Assembly (NCBI GenBank): GCA_002307115.1 | Contig: DBTP01000012.1 | Span: 1-12,595, forward strand | Source of the DNA: Fibrobacter sp. UBA1313 | GTDB taxonomy: Bacteria > Fibrobacterota > Fibrobacteria > Fibrobacterales > Fibrobacteraceae | DNA: 12,595 nucleotides | Direction: 5' to 3' | Shown: one piece after another, positions 6,728 through 12,595 of the stretch | How positions within the stretch are numbered: position 1 is the first letter of the stretch | Layout of the letters: each line of letters begins with the position of its first letter | Program-made: the position numbers and the translations under genes | Notes under the pieces: model-generated | Database searches by the model: none | Seen by the model: the letters and a program-made list of their open reading frames with translations, nothing else | Told to the model about the DNA's origin: nothing

Positions 6728-8212
6728 ATGAATTCTCTTTCCTTTGATGCTTCCGTTGTATTGCTTTTTGCGGTTTCTGCCTTTGCTCAAAAACCAGTCC
6801 TTGAGGAATACGCCCGCGTTGCTGTTCCAGAAGGGGCGGAAATTGTAGCGTACATGCCAAGCTCACAAATGCTTTTTGTGACCACGGGTGCAAGTGCTCT
6901 TCAGGTCATTCATTTTGGAGATCCGAAATCTCCAAAATATTCAACAACTCTGCGGTTTGCAGGCGAAGTGCCCAGCGTATCGGCTTACTCGGACCTTCTT
7001 GCTGTGATAGAAATGGGGGAGCCATCGACTCAGCCTGGTCTCGTTCACCTCTTTCGTATGAAGGATTCTCTTTCGCTCCTAAAAACATATCCCACCTGTG
7101 CGCACCCGGATATGGTTCAGTTTTCACCCAATGGAAAAGTGGTTCTCGTCGCCTGTGAAGGGGAACCGAATTCCGATTATTCCGTGGATCCAGACGGAGG
7201 AATCGGTTGGATTGATCTTTCGAAAGGGCCCGCCAAGGGTGTCGCTTCTGTCCTCGATTTTGAATCTCTTGATAGTGCGGCACTTGTCCAAAAAGGCGTA
7301 CTTGCGCGTTTTCCTAATCGATTGACTCAAAATCTAGAGCCCGAGTACATTACTTTTGATCCGAGTGGAAACGTCGCCTGGGTGAGCCTTCAGGAAAATA
7401 ATGCCCTCGCTCGCATCGATATCGCCGCAAAGAAAATAACGGATGTGTTCCCGTTGGGATCGGTGAATCACGCCCTCGCGGGGAATGCCCTAGATTACAG
7501 ACAAAATAAAAAAATAGAATTGCAGAATGTGCCTCTTTTGGGGTTGCGTCAACCGGATGGCATCGGCTCGATTATTCAGAAGGGCAGGCATTATGTGCTC
7601 ACAGCGAATGAGGGGGCTTCTCGGGAGTATACTCAGTACACGGACGTTATCACCGTTGGGGAACTCGCCCGTCAGAAAAAACTGTCCCCTGCTGTGTTTA
7701 CACCAGAACTTATAAGATCTCTGGGCAAATTTCCCGTGAGTTCAGCGGAGCCCTGTGTCGTTCCCTGCACGAGTCTCTATACCTTTGGATCTCGTTCCAT
7801 GAGTGTTTTTGATGGCACCACCGGTACTCTTATTTGGGACAGTGGGTCTCAAATTGAAGAAATGCTTGCTAAAAAGGAGCCGTTGCATTTCAATCAGAAC
7901 GGTAAAAAAGAAAAACCTAAAATGGATGCTCGCAGTGATTCTAAAGGCAGTGAACCAGAGACCGTCACTCTGGGCGAAGTGAAGGGCCGTCCTCTCGCCT
8001 TTTTAGGCTTGGAACGCATGGGGGGAATTGTGGTTTGGGACATGACTCACGCAGAGAATCCCACGCTATTAGATTATCTCCTGGATGAACGCGATCGTGG
8101 CCCAGAAGGCATTTTGTTTATTTCGGCGAAGGATAGTCCTGTTGCAGATACCGCACTATTAGTCGTAGGATATGAATACAGCAAAACGTTAGTGGTTTAT
8201 CGGGTGCAATGA
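6728..8212 (+). CDS. Secreted choice-of-anchor I family beta-propeller protein
   Basis: The 494-residue protein starts at ATG 6728 after an AAGGA site. A signal peptide (LLFAVSAFA, cleavage likely before Gln21) sends it out of the cytoplasm. The rest is rich in short beta strands with propeller-like blades. Motifs match the choice-of-anchor I family: VACEGEPN and DPDGGIGWIDL (about 141-163), LEPEYITF (203-210), SLQENNALARIDI (220-232), RQPDGIG (274-280), LTANEGASREY (291-301), then GLERMGGIVVWDM and GPEGILFI near the end, closing with LVVGYEYSKTLVVYRV. Members are often found near phosphatases or nucleases, but the biochemical role is not settled. Many relatives carry a C-terminal sorting signal; this one ends right after the last blade and so is either soluble or held by a partner, perhaps the membrane-anchored protein encoded just upstream. 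A lysine-rich insert (about 388-410, NGKKEKPKMDAR) breaks one blade. Confidence 0.8.
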   Translation: MNSLSFDASVVLLFAVSAFAQKPVLEEYARVAVPEGAEIVAYMPSSQMLFVTTGASALQVIHFGDPKSPKYSTTLRFAGEVPSVSAYSDLLAVIEMGEPSTQPGLVHLFRMKDSLSLLKTYPTCAHPDMVQFSPNGKVVLVACEGEPNSDYSVDPDGGIGWIDLSKGPAKGVASVLDFESLDSAALVQKGVLARFPNRLTQNLEPEYITFDPSGNVAWVSLQENNALARIDIAAKKITDVFPLGSVNHALAGNALDYRQNKKIELQNVPLLGLRQPDGIGSIIQKGRHYVLTANEGASREYTQYTDVITVGELARQKKLSPAVFTPELIRSLGKFPVSSAEPCVVPCTSLYTFGSRSMSVFDGTTGTLIWDSGSQIEEMLAKKEPLHFNQNGKKEKPKMDARSDSKGSEPETVTLGEVKGRPLAFLGLERMGGIVVWDMTHAENPTLLDYLLDERDRGPEGILFISAKDSPVADTALLVVGYEYSKTLVVYRVQ

Positions 8213-8217
8213 TGTAT

Positions 8218-8378
8218 GGGTACCTCTAAAAATTCATTTTCTATGAAATCGACTGCGGTACTTCGCCATAGTTCGTCATTCAAAGTGGTGAATACAACCA
8301 GTATTCACCACTTTTCATTCCTGCTCTGGCTCGACCTCGTTCGATTTCATTCTCGCAAACCAATTTTTAGAGGCACCC
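8218..8378. repeat. 161-nt nested imperfect palindrome
   Basis: Several co-linear stems lie one inside another. The outer arms (8218-8234 and 8362-8378) match at 16 of 17 positions. The next stem (8243-8252 with 8341-8350) is perfect over 10 bp. A short one (8265-8271 with 8324-8330) matches at 6 of 7. The innermost stem (8282-8294 with 8302-8314) is perfect over 13 bp with a 7-nt loop. The whole could fold as one long rod, as DNA cruciform or as RNA. It could be a MITE-like element, a structured RNA, or an elaborate terminator. Clear target duplications are not seen. Confidence 0.7.
8282..8317 (+). terminator. Likely terminator of the 6314-8212 transcript (inner stem of the palindrome)
   Basis: A 13-bp perfect stem with loop CAACCAG lies 70 nt after the anchor I gene stop and ends in TTTT (8312-8315). 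The complementary strand also ends in AAA/TTT, so the hairpin could act in both directions. The T tract is short, so efficiency is uncertain. Confidence 0.5.
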
Positions 8379-8380
8379 TT

Positions 8381-8470
8381 ATGACACAGCTACAAATGTG
8401 CAGGTGGCTGTTTTTGAACGAAAAACGACGTTTAAAAAGAGGCCTTTCTGAATACGCTCTTTCGTTCTAA
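8381..8470 (+). CDS. Possible 29-residue basic peptide with masked ribosome binding site
   Basis: ATG 8381 follows AGAGG (8369-8373) at a 7-nt spacing, and the frame runs to TAA 8468-8470. The peptide (MTQLQMCRWLFLNEKRRLKR, then GLSEYALSF) has a hydrophobic start and a basic centre. The ribosome binding site is part of the right outer arm of the palindrome and pairs with CCTCT at 8223-8227, so translation would be blocked while the long stem is closed. An ORF this short can occur by chance and no homologue is recognised, so it is listed as a candidate only. Confidence 0.25.
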   Translation: MTQLQMCRWLFLNEKRRLKRGLSEYALSF

Positions 8471-8513
8471 TGTTCTTGTTTACTTTTCAAAAGTCTTTTA
8501 CTAGATTGGCCAC

Positions 8514-9434
8514 GTGCATTTTTTTAGAACCACCATACACCTTCAGAATTCGTCGAAATCGGCTTCTTTTCGATTGCCGTACTTTTCCGTAAAGGGGTGG
8601 GCGCTAGTTCAGAAAATTGTACGGTTAGGGCTTGTCTTGTTGTTTATTCAAGCGGGCATTCTTTTTGCTTACGATCATCTCCAGGGAAAAGCCTTAGAAC
8701 AGAGACGGTTGTTGCAGGCGGAACTTCGCAAAGAACAAAAGAAACTGGCCTCTTTAGACACTCAAATGGAACATTTTTTCCAAGATGAAGATCTTCTTCA
8801 CTTGAAATTTGGTTTGGCACTTGCGGATCGTTCTCCCCGCGAAATGGGAACGGGTGGAACGATTGACCCCATGCAACGTCTCCTTTGGGCATCCTCTCCC
8901 ATGCTTGAGTTTGCGACGACACTCAATAACAAAGTGGAACAATTAGAACTCAAAATAGAGCAGAATCAGCAGACGTTTTCTTTACTCGCGAATTATATGG
9001 ATCAGCAATATTCTCATTGGCGACACATTCCTTCTATTGCTCCCGTCACAGGTCGTTATAGTTCTCCTTTCGGGCGTCGTGTTCACCCGGTAACAGGTGA
9101 AGTAGCCAAAATGCATTATGGAATTGATATTTCTAACGGTCGTTGGACTCCCATTTTTGCGACTGCAGATGGTGTTGTTGATATTGCTAAATTCAGTGAT
9201 ACCTTTGGCAATTATGTAGCCATTGATCACGGTAATGGCTTTTTGACAAAATTTGGTCACATGCAAGCTTCTGTCGTGAAACCGGGACAGTTTGTCAAAC
9301 GTTATCAATTAGTTGGCTACATGGGGAATACGGGTCTCTCGGCAGGTACTCACGTCCATTACGAGGTCTGGTACAATAACGAGGCGATCAACCCACTTCG
9401 CTACATTCTCCCTGATGATTACGCGGTCCAATAA
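8514..9434 (+). CDS. M23 family (LytM-type) metallopeptidase, membrane-anchored
   Basis: The 306-residue protein is a predicted cell-wall endopeptidase that cuts peptidoglycan cross-links in the periplasm. GTG 8514 is taken as the start because the early residues (TIHLQNSSKSASFRLPYF) look like the conserved cytoplasmic lead of related M23 proteins; no clear Shine-Dalgarno sequence precedes it. A single membrane helix follows (about residues 35-53, IVRLGLVLLFIQAGILFAY), then coiled-coil stretches (about 57-90 and 135-165). The C-terminal domain (178-297) is a complete LytM fold: zinc ligands His201 and Asp205 (MHYGID) and His282 in THVHYE, with His249 (FGHM) and His280 as the catalytic histidines. 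All are present, so it is probably active rather than a degenerate activator such as EnvC. The topology, one helix plus coiled coil plus LytM, resembles division and elongation hydrolases. It is followed after 16 nt by a lipoprotein gene. Confidence 0.88.
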   Translation: MHFFRTTIHLQNSSKSASFRLPYFSVKGWALVQKIVRLGLVLLFIQAGILFAYDHLQGKALEQRRLLQAELRKEQKKLASLDTQMEHFFQDEDLLHLKFGLALADRSPREMGTGGTIDPMQRLLWASSPMLEFATTLNNKVEQLELKIEQNQQTFSLLANYMDQQYSHWRHIPSIAPVTGRYSSPFGRRVHPVTGEVAKMHYGIDISNGRWTPIFATADGVVDIAKFSDTFGNYVAIDHGNGFLTKFGHMQASVVKPGQFVKRYQLVGYMGNTGLSAGTHVHYEVWYNNEAINPLRYILPDDYAVQ

Positions 9435-9450
9435 ATCGCGCTAAATTCCA

Positions 9451-10893
9451 ATGATATCTCTTGCCCTTACGTGCGGACTCGCACTGTCAGGGTGTCCCTA
9501 TTTTTCGGAAATCTTTTCGGATCCTCGCCTTGTGGAGGATTCCAAAGGTGAATTTGTCGAAGTTCGTTTTGCCGCGGACTCTCCTGATGGGGACACTCTT
9601 TTTGTTTTTTTTGAAGAAAAATTGATCTACCAGTGGGTCCGTGTGCCTGGGATGGATCGCGTGCTTTTGCATCGTGATACCTCTGCGTGCCCCTCAGTTT
9701 CTCACCTCCAGTGTGATTTACTCACAGGGGCAGCTCTCCCGAACAGTCGTGAAAGTGTGTGGAAGTTGGTGGCGGGGACCTGCATGGATTCCACAGTATT
9801 ACCGGTAGCTAAAGCGGGTCTTTCGTACCAGCGGTCGGAGTCCGGGGAGTGGGTGGCGACAGAGCCTACCCCTGGGGTCGCGAACCCCCTGTATGAAGAG
9901 GGAATCCAAGACTGTGCGGTTTCATTTACCCGCATGGAGTACTCTCAAAATCGATGGCGCGGTCTTCTTTCGCTTACCGGCTGTGATTCGGTGGAGGTCA
10001 CTCTTTCGGAAAGATCCCTCGATGACGCCTACCAAAAGGAATCGTATGGAGTGATACTTCGAGATTCTCTTCCTTTCGTTTCCAAAATTTCGGCACAAAA
10101 CCTTTGGCTAGAAAGTGCGGTCCCAGAGGATGATTACCCCAATAATGATGTGCGGGATACGCTTCTGATCATCCCCGCCTCTTCTCCTCTTTTCTTAACC
10201 GAGATCCATCCTTGTCCAGAAGAACCTATTCCAGAATGGGTGGAGATTTATAACGGTTCCGCCCTTACCCTTCCTCTTACTCCCATTCAGTTTTGTAATC
10301 GAGGAACGATCGCTGCCAACGCTTTCGATTCTCTTCAACCGAGAGAAACGTTGGTGCTCACGCGAGACACCACGGCGTTTCGGGAATGGTTGGGGTTTAA
10401 TGATGCGCGAGTCTTGAAAGCGAATCTCGGTTTTTTGAAAAACAGTGCGGACACCCTTTTGCTTTGTTGGGGAGACACCCGGTTGGATTCGGTGGTGTGG
10501 GGTAAAGAGGCGGGCTTTGTTCCGGAATGCCCCGCAGGTTTCATTCCGAGGTCTCACAGAAAAGAAAATTCTCCCGGTTTTCAAAGTCCAGGGAGTTTAA
10601 ACCGCACATTACAGGAGACCTCGTCCTTTGAAGTCAAATTGAGTGCGCGCGTTTGCTCAAAAAAAATGAAACAATCCCCACTCATGGTTTCGGTGGCGAG
10701 TTCTGTTTCCGTGAACGTTGAACTTTTGTCGGGAAACGGCATTCTGCTTTGGACAAAAACGCTGGAGGCCGATCTTTCGGGGAACCTTTGGGTGGAGGTT
10801 CCATTAGTTTCTAAAGGCACATTAGGACCCAATTTTGTGCGATTCTCGGAGGGGCACCATGAAAAAATGGTGGGTGTTATTCTTCGCCCTTAA
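9451..10893 (+). CDS. Lipoprotein with two lamin-tail-like domains
   Basis: The 480-residue protein begins at ATG 9451, fixed by an in-frame stop at 9442-9444. It has a very short lipoprotein signal (MISLALTCGLALSGC) with lipobox LSGC and acylated Cys15; the usual positive charge near the start is missing. Residues about 248-352 match a lamin-tail domain (FLTEIHPCPEEPIPEWVEIY, then ETLVLTRDTTAF and DTLLLCWGDTRLDSVVW), closing with SPGFQSPGSLN. The first half looks like a second, diverged copy: SEIFSDPRLVEDSKGEFVEV near residue 19 and TEPTPGVANP near 138 are the usual opening and closing signatures. In bacteria the domain occurs in secreted or surface proteins and is thought to bind ligands or other proteins. 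Ten or more cysteines outside the lipobox suggest disulfides. No strong ribosome binding site is seen, so translation may be coupled to the M23 gene. Function within the envelope is inferred from context. Confidence 0.72.
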   Translation: MISLALTCGLALSGCPYFSEIFSDPRLVEDSKGEFVEVRFAADSPDGDTLFVFFEEKLIYQWVRVPGMDRVLLHRDTSACPSVSHLQCDLLTGAALPNSRESVWKLVAGTCMDSTVLPVAKAGLSYQRSESGEWVATEPTPGVANPLYEEGIQDCAVSFTRMEYSQNRWRGLLSLTGCDSVEVTLSERSLDDAYQKESYGVILRDSLPFVSKISAQNLWLESAVPEDDYPNNDVRDTLLIIPASSPLFLTEIHPCPEEPIPEWVEIYNGSALTLPLTPIQFCNRGTIAANAFDSLQPRETLVLTRDTTAFREWLGFNDARVLKANLGFLKNSADTLLLCWGDTRLDSVVWGKEAGFVPECPAGFIPRSHRKENSPGFQSPGSLNRTLQETSSFEVKLSARVCSKKMKQSPLMVSVASSVSVNVELLSGNGILLWTKTLEADLSGNLWVEVPLVSKGTLGPNFVRFSEGHHEKMVGVILRP

Positions 10894-11623
10894 CATGCTC
10901 AGTAAGGGGATGTCGCCAGCCTCTGTACTTTTACCCGCAGCGGATTATCCAGGATTCTTTGGTTTGGCAGGAGCCACACTCCCGGAAGGACTTCCGACGT
11001 TTGATAATTCGCCCGCAAAGCGCACCAAAACTCTTTCGTTAGGGCTCCTTTGGGGAATCCCTGCGGCTGGGGTGGATTTACAAAGTTATTCCCTGATGGC
11101 AGAGTGGGGGAATTCCTGGTATCGTATGGGGAGCCTCTTCTCGATGGTTGCTATGGATTCTATCTATCGAAGCTCCGCAGGGGATTTAGAATTGGCTTTT
11201 ACCTTTCAAAGATATACCGTAGGTGTTGGGCACAGTGCAAATGTGGAGTGGGTTCCGGGGATCGGTTCTTGGTGGACCCAACAGACGAAGGTGGGCCTCG
11301 TTGTGGAGGTTCCTCGGGGCTTTTCACTTTCTGCATTGTTTCTCTTTCCTTATGAATCAGAGTTTGATTATCTCGGAGGGGTTCATTGGAAAGCTTCGGA
11401 ATCTTATCGGCTTTTTGTGGAAGTGGGACCCAAGTCTTTTCACATAGGTCATGCCGTGAATTTTGAATACTTGCGAATTCAAAGTGCCTACGCTTTTCCT
11501 GGGCCTAGTGTAGGGATTGGACTTGCCGTACAAATAGATCAGTTTTTTTCCGGGTTCGGGTATCAAAAAATATCCGATGCCTTCGATGCAAAGGGGGCAA
11601 GTTTAGTTTGGCGTAAAAAATAA
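10859..11623 (+). CDS. Exported protein, probably a small outer-membrane beta-barrel
   Basis: The 254-residue protein is taken from ATG 10859 because it follows a strong GGAGG site (10848-10852) and opens with a signal peptide (MKKWWVLFFALNMLSKGMSP, likely cut near SPA); a GTG at 10835 would spoil this. The mature part is a series of alternating, aromatic-rich strands with Gly turns (SLGLLWGIPAAGVDLQSYSL, ELAFTFQRYTVGVGHSA, KVGLVVEVPRGFSLSALFLF, YRLFVEVGPKSFHIG, SVGIGLAVQIDQFFSGFGYQ), a pattern typical of outer-membrane beta-barrels of 8-10 strands. No cysteines are seen. It overlaps the lipoprotein gene by 35 nt, so the two are translationally linked. The family is not recognised; a PorV/PorQ-like or generic barrel is possible. 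The final residues (LVWRKK) lack the usual terminal aromatic. Confidence 0.65.
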   Translation: MKKWWVLFFALNMLSKGMSPASVLLPAADYPGFFGLAGATLPEGLPTFDNSPAKRTKTLSLGLLWGIPAAGVDLQSYSLMAEWGNSWYRMGSLFSMVAMDSIYRSSAGDLELAFTFQRYTVGVGHSANVEWVPGIGSWWTQQTKVGLVVEVPRGFSLSALFLFPYESEFDYLGGVHWKASESYRLFVEVGPKSFHIGHAVNFEYLRIQSAYAFPGPSVGIGLAVQIDQFFSGFGYQKISDAFDAKGASLVWRKK

Positions 11624-11715
11624 TGCCAATGAGGCCACAAAATAACTATAATCACATTGCTGTGTGTCGGATGTGTAGAACCATGGGTGACTACATTTTG
11701 GAGTGGGCAATATGA
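11623..11715 (+). CDS. 30-codon ORF joined to both neighbours by overlapping stop/start
   Basis: The start ATG (11623-11625) shares one base with the upstream stop (TAATG), and the stop TGA (11713-11715) overlaps the next start (ATGA). The predicted peptide (MPMRPQNNYNHIAVCRMCRT, then MGDYILEWAI) has a CxxC pair and an acidic, hydrophobic tail. No Shine-Dalgarno sequence stands before it, so translation would depend on termination of the upstream gene. It may be a real small protein, a coupling device that carries ribosomes to the sensor gene, or chance. It contains the ribosome binding site of the next gene. Confidence 0.35.
   Translation: MPMRPQNNYNHIAVCRMCRTMGDYILEWAI
11700..11703 (+). 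promoter_or_regulatory. Ribosome binding site of the PAS sensor gene
   Basis: GGAG lies 8 nt before ATG 11712, a normal spacing. It decides the start of the sensor gene and sits inside the preceding 30-codon ORF. Confidence 0.6.
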
Positions 11716-12595
11716 ATTCTATTCTTTTTTTGTTGATTTTCGTTATCGCACTTCTTTTGGTGGTGCTGATCTTTGTTTTAATTCGCTATTTGCATCTTAA
11801 ACGGCGAGTGCGTTTTTATCAATCCGTAATTATGGATTGTCCTTACGTCATGTCTGAATTTACTTATCCCGATCTCACCTACCGTTTTGTTTCGTCGGCA
11901 TCGGATGCGGTCTTTGGTTTGAAATCGGCCGCTTATGTGGGTCGGACGCTCCGAGAAATGGTGCATCCCGATGATTTTGTGATGGCGGAAGAAATGATTC
12001 GCAAGTGTGAAATGTTAGGCCATTTTGAAGGAATGCTTTCGCGTAAACGTCATGCGTCTCTCGGTTGGTGTTGGGTAGAGAGCAGTGGTTTTATCACCAC
12101 CGATGATAAGGGAGTGAAGGTACTCATTTGCTTCTCCCATAGTGTGGACGATTTGGTACGTGTGCGTTCGGAGCTTCAGGAATCGGAGCGTCGCTATCAT
12201 CTCTTTTTGCAAAATACATTTGATGTGGTTTGGGAACTGGATGTGGAAACACGCAAGTTCACATTGTTAAGTCCCATTTCCTATTCCCGTGTGGGTGTGG
12301 ATTCAAGGCCTACGGGGTTTGTCGATGATAAGGGTTCCTTGTTGCCGGATGAAGAGTTGGCTTTATCGAGGACCATGATTAATAGGCGTGTGAAAGCTTT
12401 AATTGAATCGGGTAAGGACTGCGATGAGCCAGAAGAAACCAACATTCGCGTTTGCAATGCCGATGGGTCGTTGGTGTGGTGCCGCATGTGTAGCACGATG
12501 CAAAGAGATTCTTATGGTCGATTCTCGATGGTGGGGGTGACTCGTCCCACGAATTTGAGTGCTTTAGGGGGTACGCGGTGGCGTGAATGTGATGT
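11712..12595 (+). CDS. Membrane-bound PAS-domain sensor protein (3' end outside window)
   Basis: The frame stays open from ATG 11712 to the window edge (294 codons). The start gives a strong N-terminal membrane helix (SILFLLIFVIALLLVVLIFVL) followed by a basic stop-transfer (RYLHLKRRVR), leaving the rest in the cytoplasm. Residues about 38-155 form a PAS domain with its C-terminal motif (LTYRFVSSASDAVFGLKSAA, then MVHPDDF and GWCWVESSGFITTDDKGV). A linker helix (VRVRSELQESERRYHLFLQN) leads into a second PAS domain (about 165 to 290) with DVVWELDVETRKFTLLSP and NADGSLVWCRMCSTM. Such proteins usually end in a histidine kinase or a GGDEF/EAL output domain; the output lies beyond the edge. There is almost no periplasmic part, so the signal is probably internal or membrane-borne. 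It overlaps the preceding ORF at ATGA and seems to be part of the M23-lipoprotein-barrel operon. Confidence 0.8.
   Translation, partial: MNSILFLLIFVIALLLVVLIFVLIRYLHLKRRVRFYQSVIMDCPYVMSEFTYPDLTYRFVSSASDAVFGLKSAAYVGRTLREMVHPDDFVMAEEMIRKCEMLGHFEGMLSRKRHASLGWCWVESSGFITTDDKGVKVLICFSHSVDDLVRVRSELQESERRYHLFLQNTFDVVWELDVETRKFTLLSPISYSRVGVDSRPTGFVDDKGSLLPDEELALSRTMINRRVKALIESGKDCDEPEETNIRVCNADGSLVWCRMCSTMQRDSYGRFSMVGVTRPTNLSALGGTRWRECD

Larger units (their letters stand above)
8213..8513. other. Structured gene-free stretch between the anchor I gene and the M23 gene
   Basis: This gap of about 300 nt holds a 161-nt nested palindrome (8218-8378), a possible 29-codon ORF (8381-8470), and a second, smaller fold at 8416-8467 in which GAACG and AAAGAG pair with CTCTTTCGTTC. 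A promoter for the following M23 gene should lie near its end; TTGTTT (8476-8481) and TACTAG (8499-8504), 17 nt apart, are the best candidates but match the consensus poorly. Confidence 0.6.

Noticed and set aside
8218..8378. Integron attC site or CRISPR repeat
   Set aside because: No core-site sequences of the RYYYAAC/GTTRRRY type at the arms, no spacer-repeat periodicity and no integrase or cas gene nearby.

Overview
The window looks like chromosomal DNA of a Fibrobacter-type bacterium (Fibrobacterota). Three things point there: the 3' end of a secreted CBM6 protein carrying the short basic C-terminal domain typical of Fibrobacter plant-cell-wall enzymes, a topoisomerase IV pair of the Bacteroidetes/Fibrobacter kind, and several envelope proteins with lamin-tail and choice-of-anchor I domains. 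The assignment rests on protein motifs read by eye and was not searched.

Layout. (1) 1-504: end of a CBM6 protein, closed by a strong intrinsic terminator (529-563). (2) About 570-1321: a dead IS200/IS605-type element. It has a left-end hairpin, a leader in which the ribosome binding site is folded into a stem, and a tnpA pseudogene (701-1175). The pseudogene is broken by a 75-nt hairpin-bearing insertion, by a 3' deletion that removes the catalytic-tyrosine helix, and by a frameshift. (3) 1369-1668: an unrecognised 99-codon reading frame facing parC. (4) 6083-1691 on the minus strand: parE then parC, one operon encoding topoisomerase IV. (5) 6314-8212 on the plus strand: a small exported coiled-coil protein with a C-terminal membrane anchor, followed by a secreted choice-of-anchor I beta-propeller protein. 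(6) 8213-8513: a gene-free stretch dominated by a 161-nt nested palindrome (8218-8378), followed by a possible 29-codon ORF whose ribosome binding site lies in the palindrome arm. (7) 8514 to the right edge: a tightly packed plus-strand run of an M23 (LytM-type) peptidase, a lipoprotein with two lamin-tail-like domains, a small beta-barrel-like exported protein, a 30-codon ORF joined by TAATG and ATGA overlaps, and a membrane PAS-domain sensor cut by the window end.

How it fits together. The parE-parC operon does chromosome decatenation and has no evident link to its neighbours. The last gene run suggests an envelope module: a peptidoglycan hydrolase, a lipoprotein, an outer-membrane-type protein and a sensor made from one transcript with overlapping junctions. 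No complete novel defence or mobile system is evident. The most unusual items are the long palindrome with its masked small ORF, the doubly coupled 30-codon ORF, and the layered decay of the IS element.
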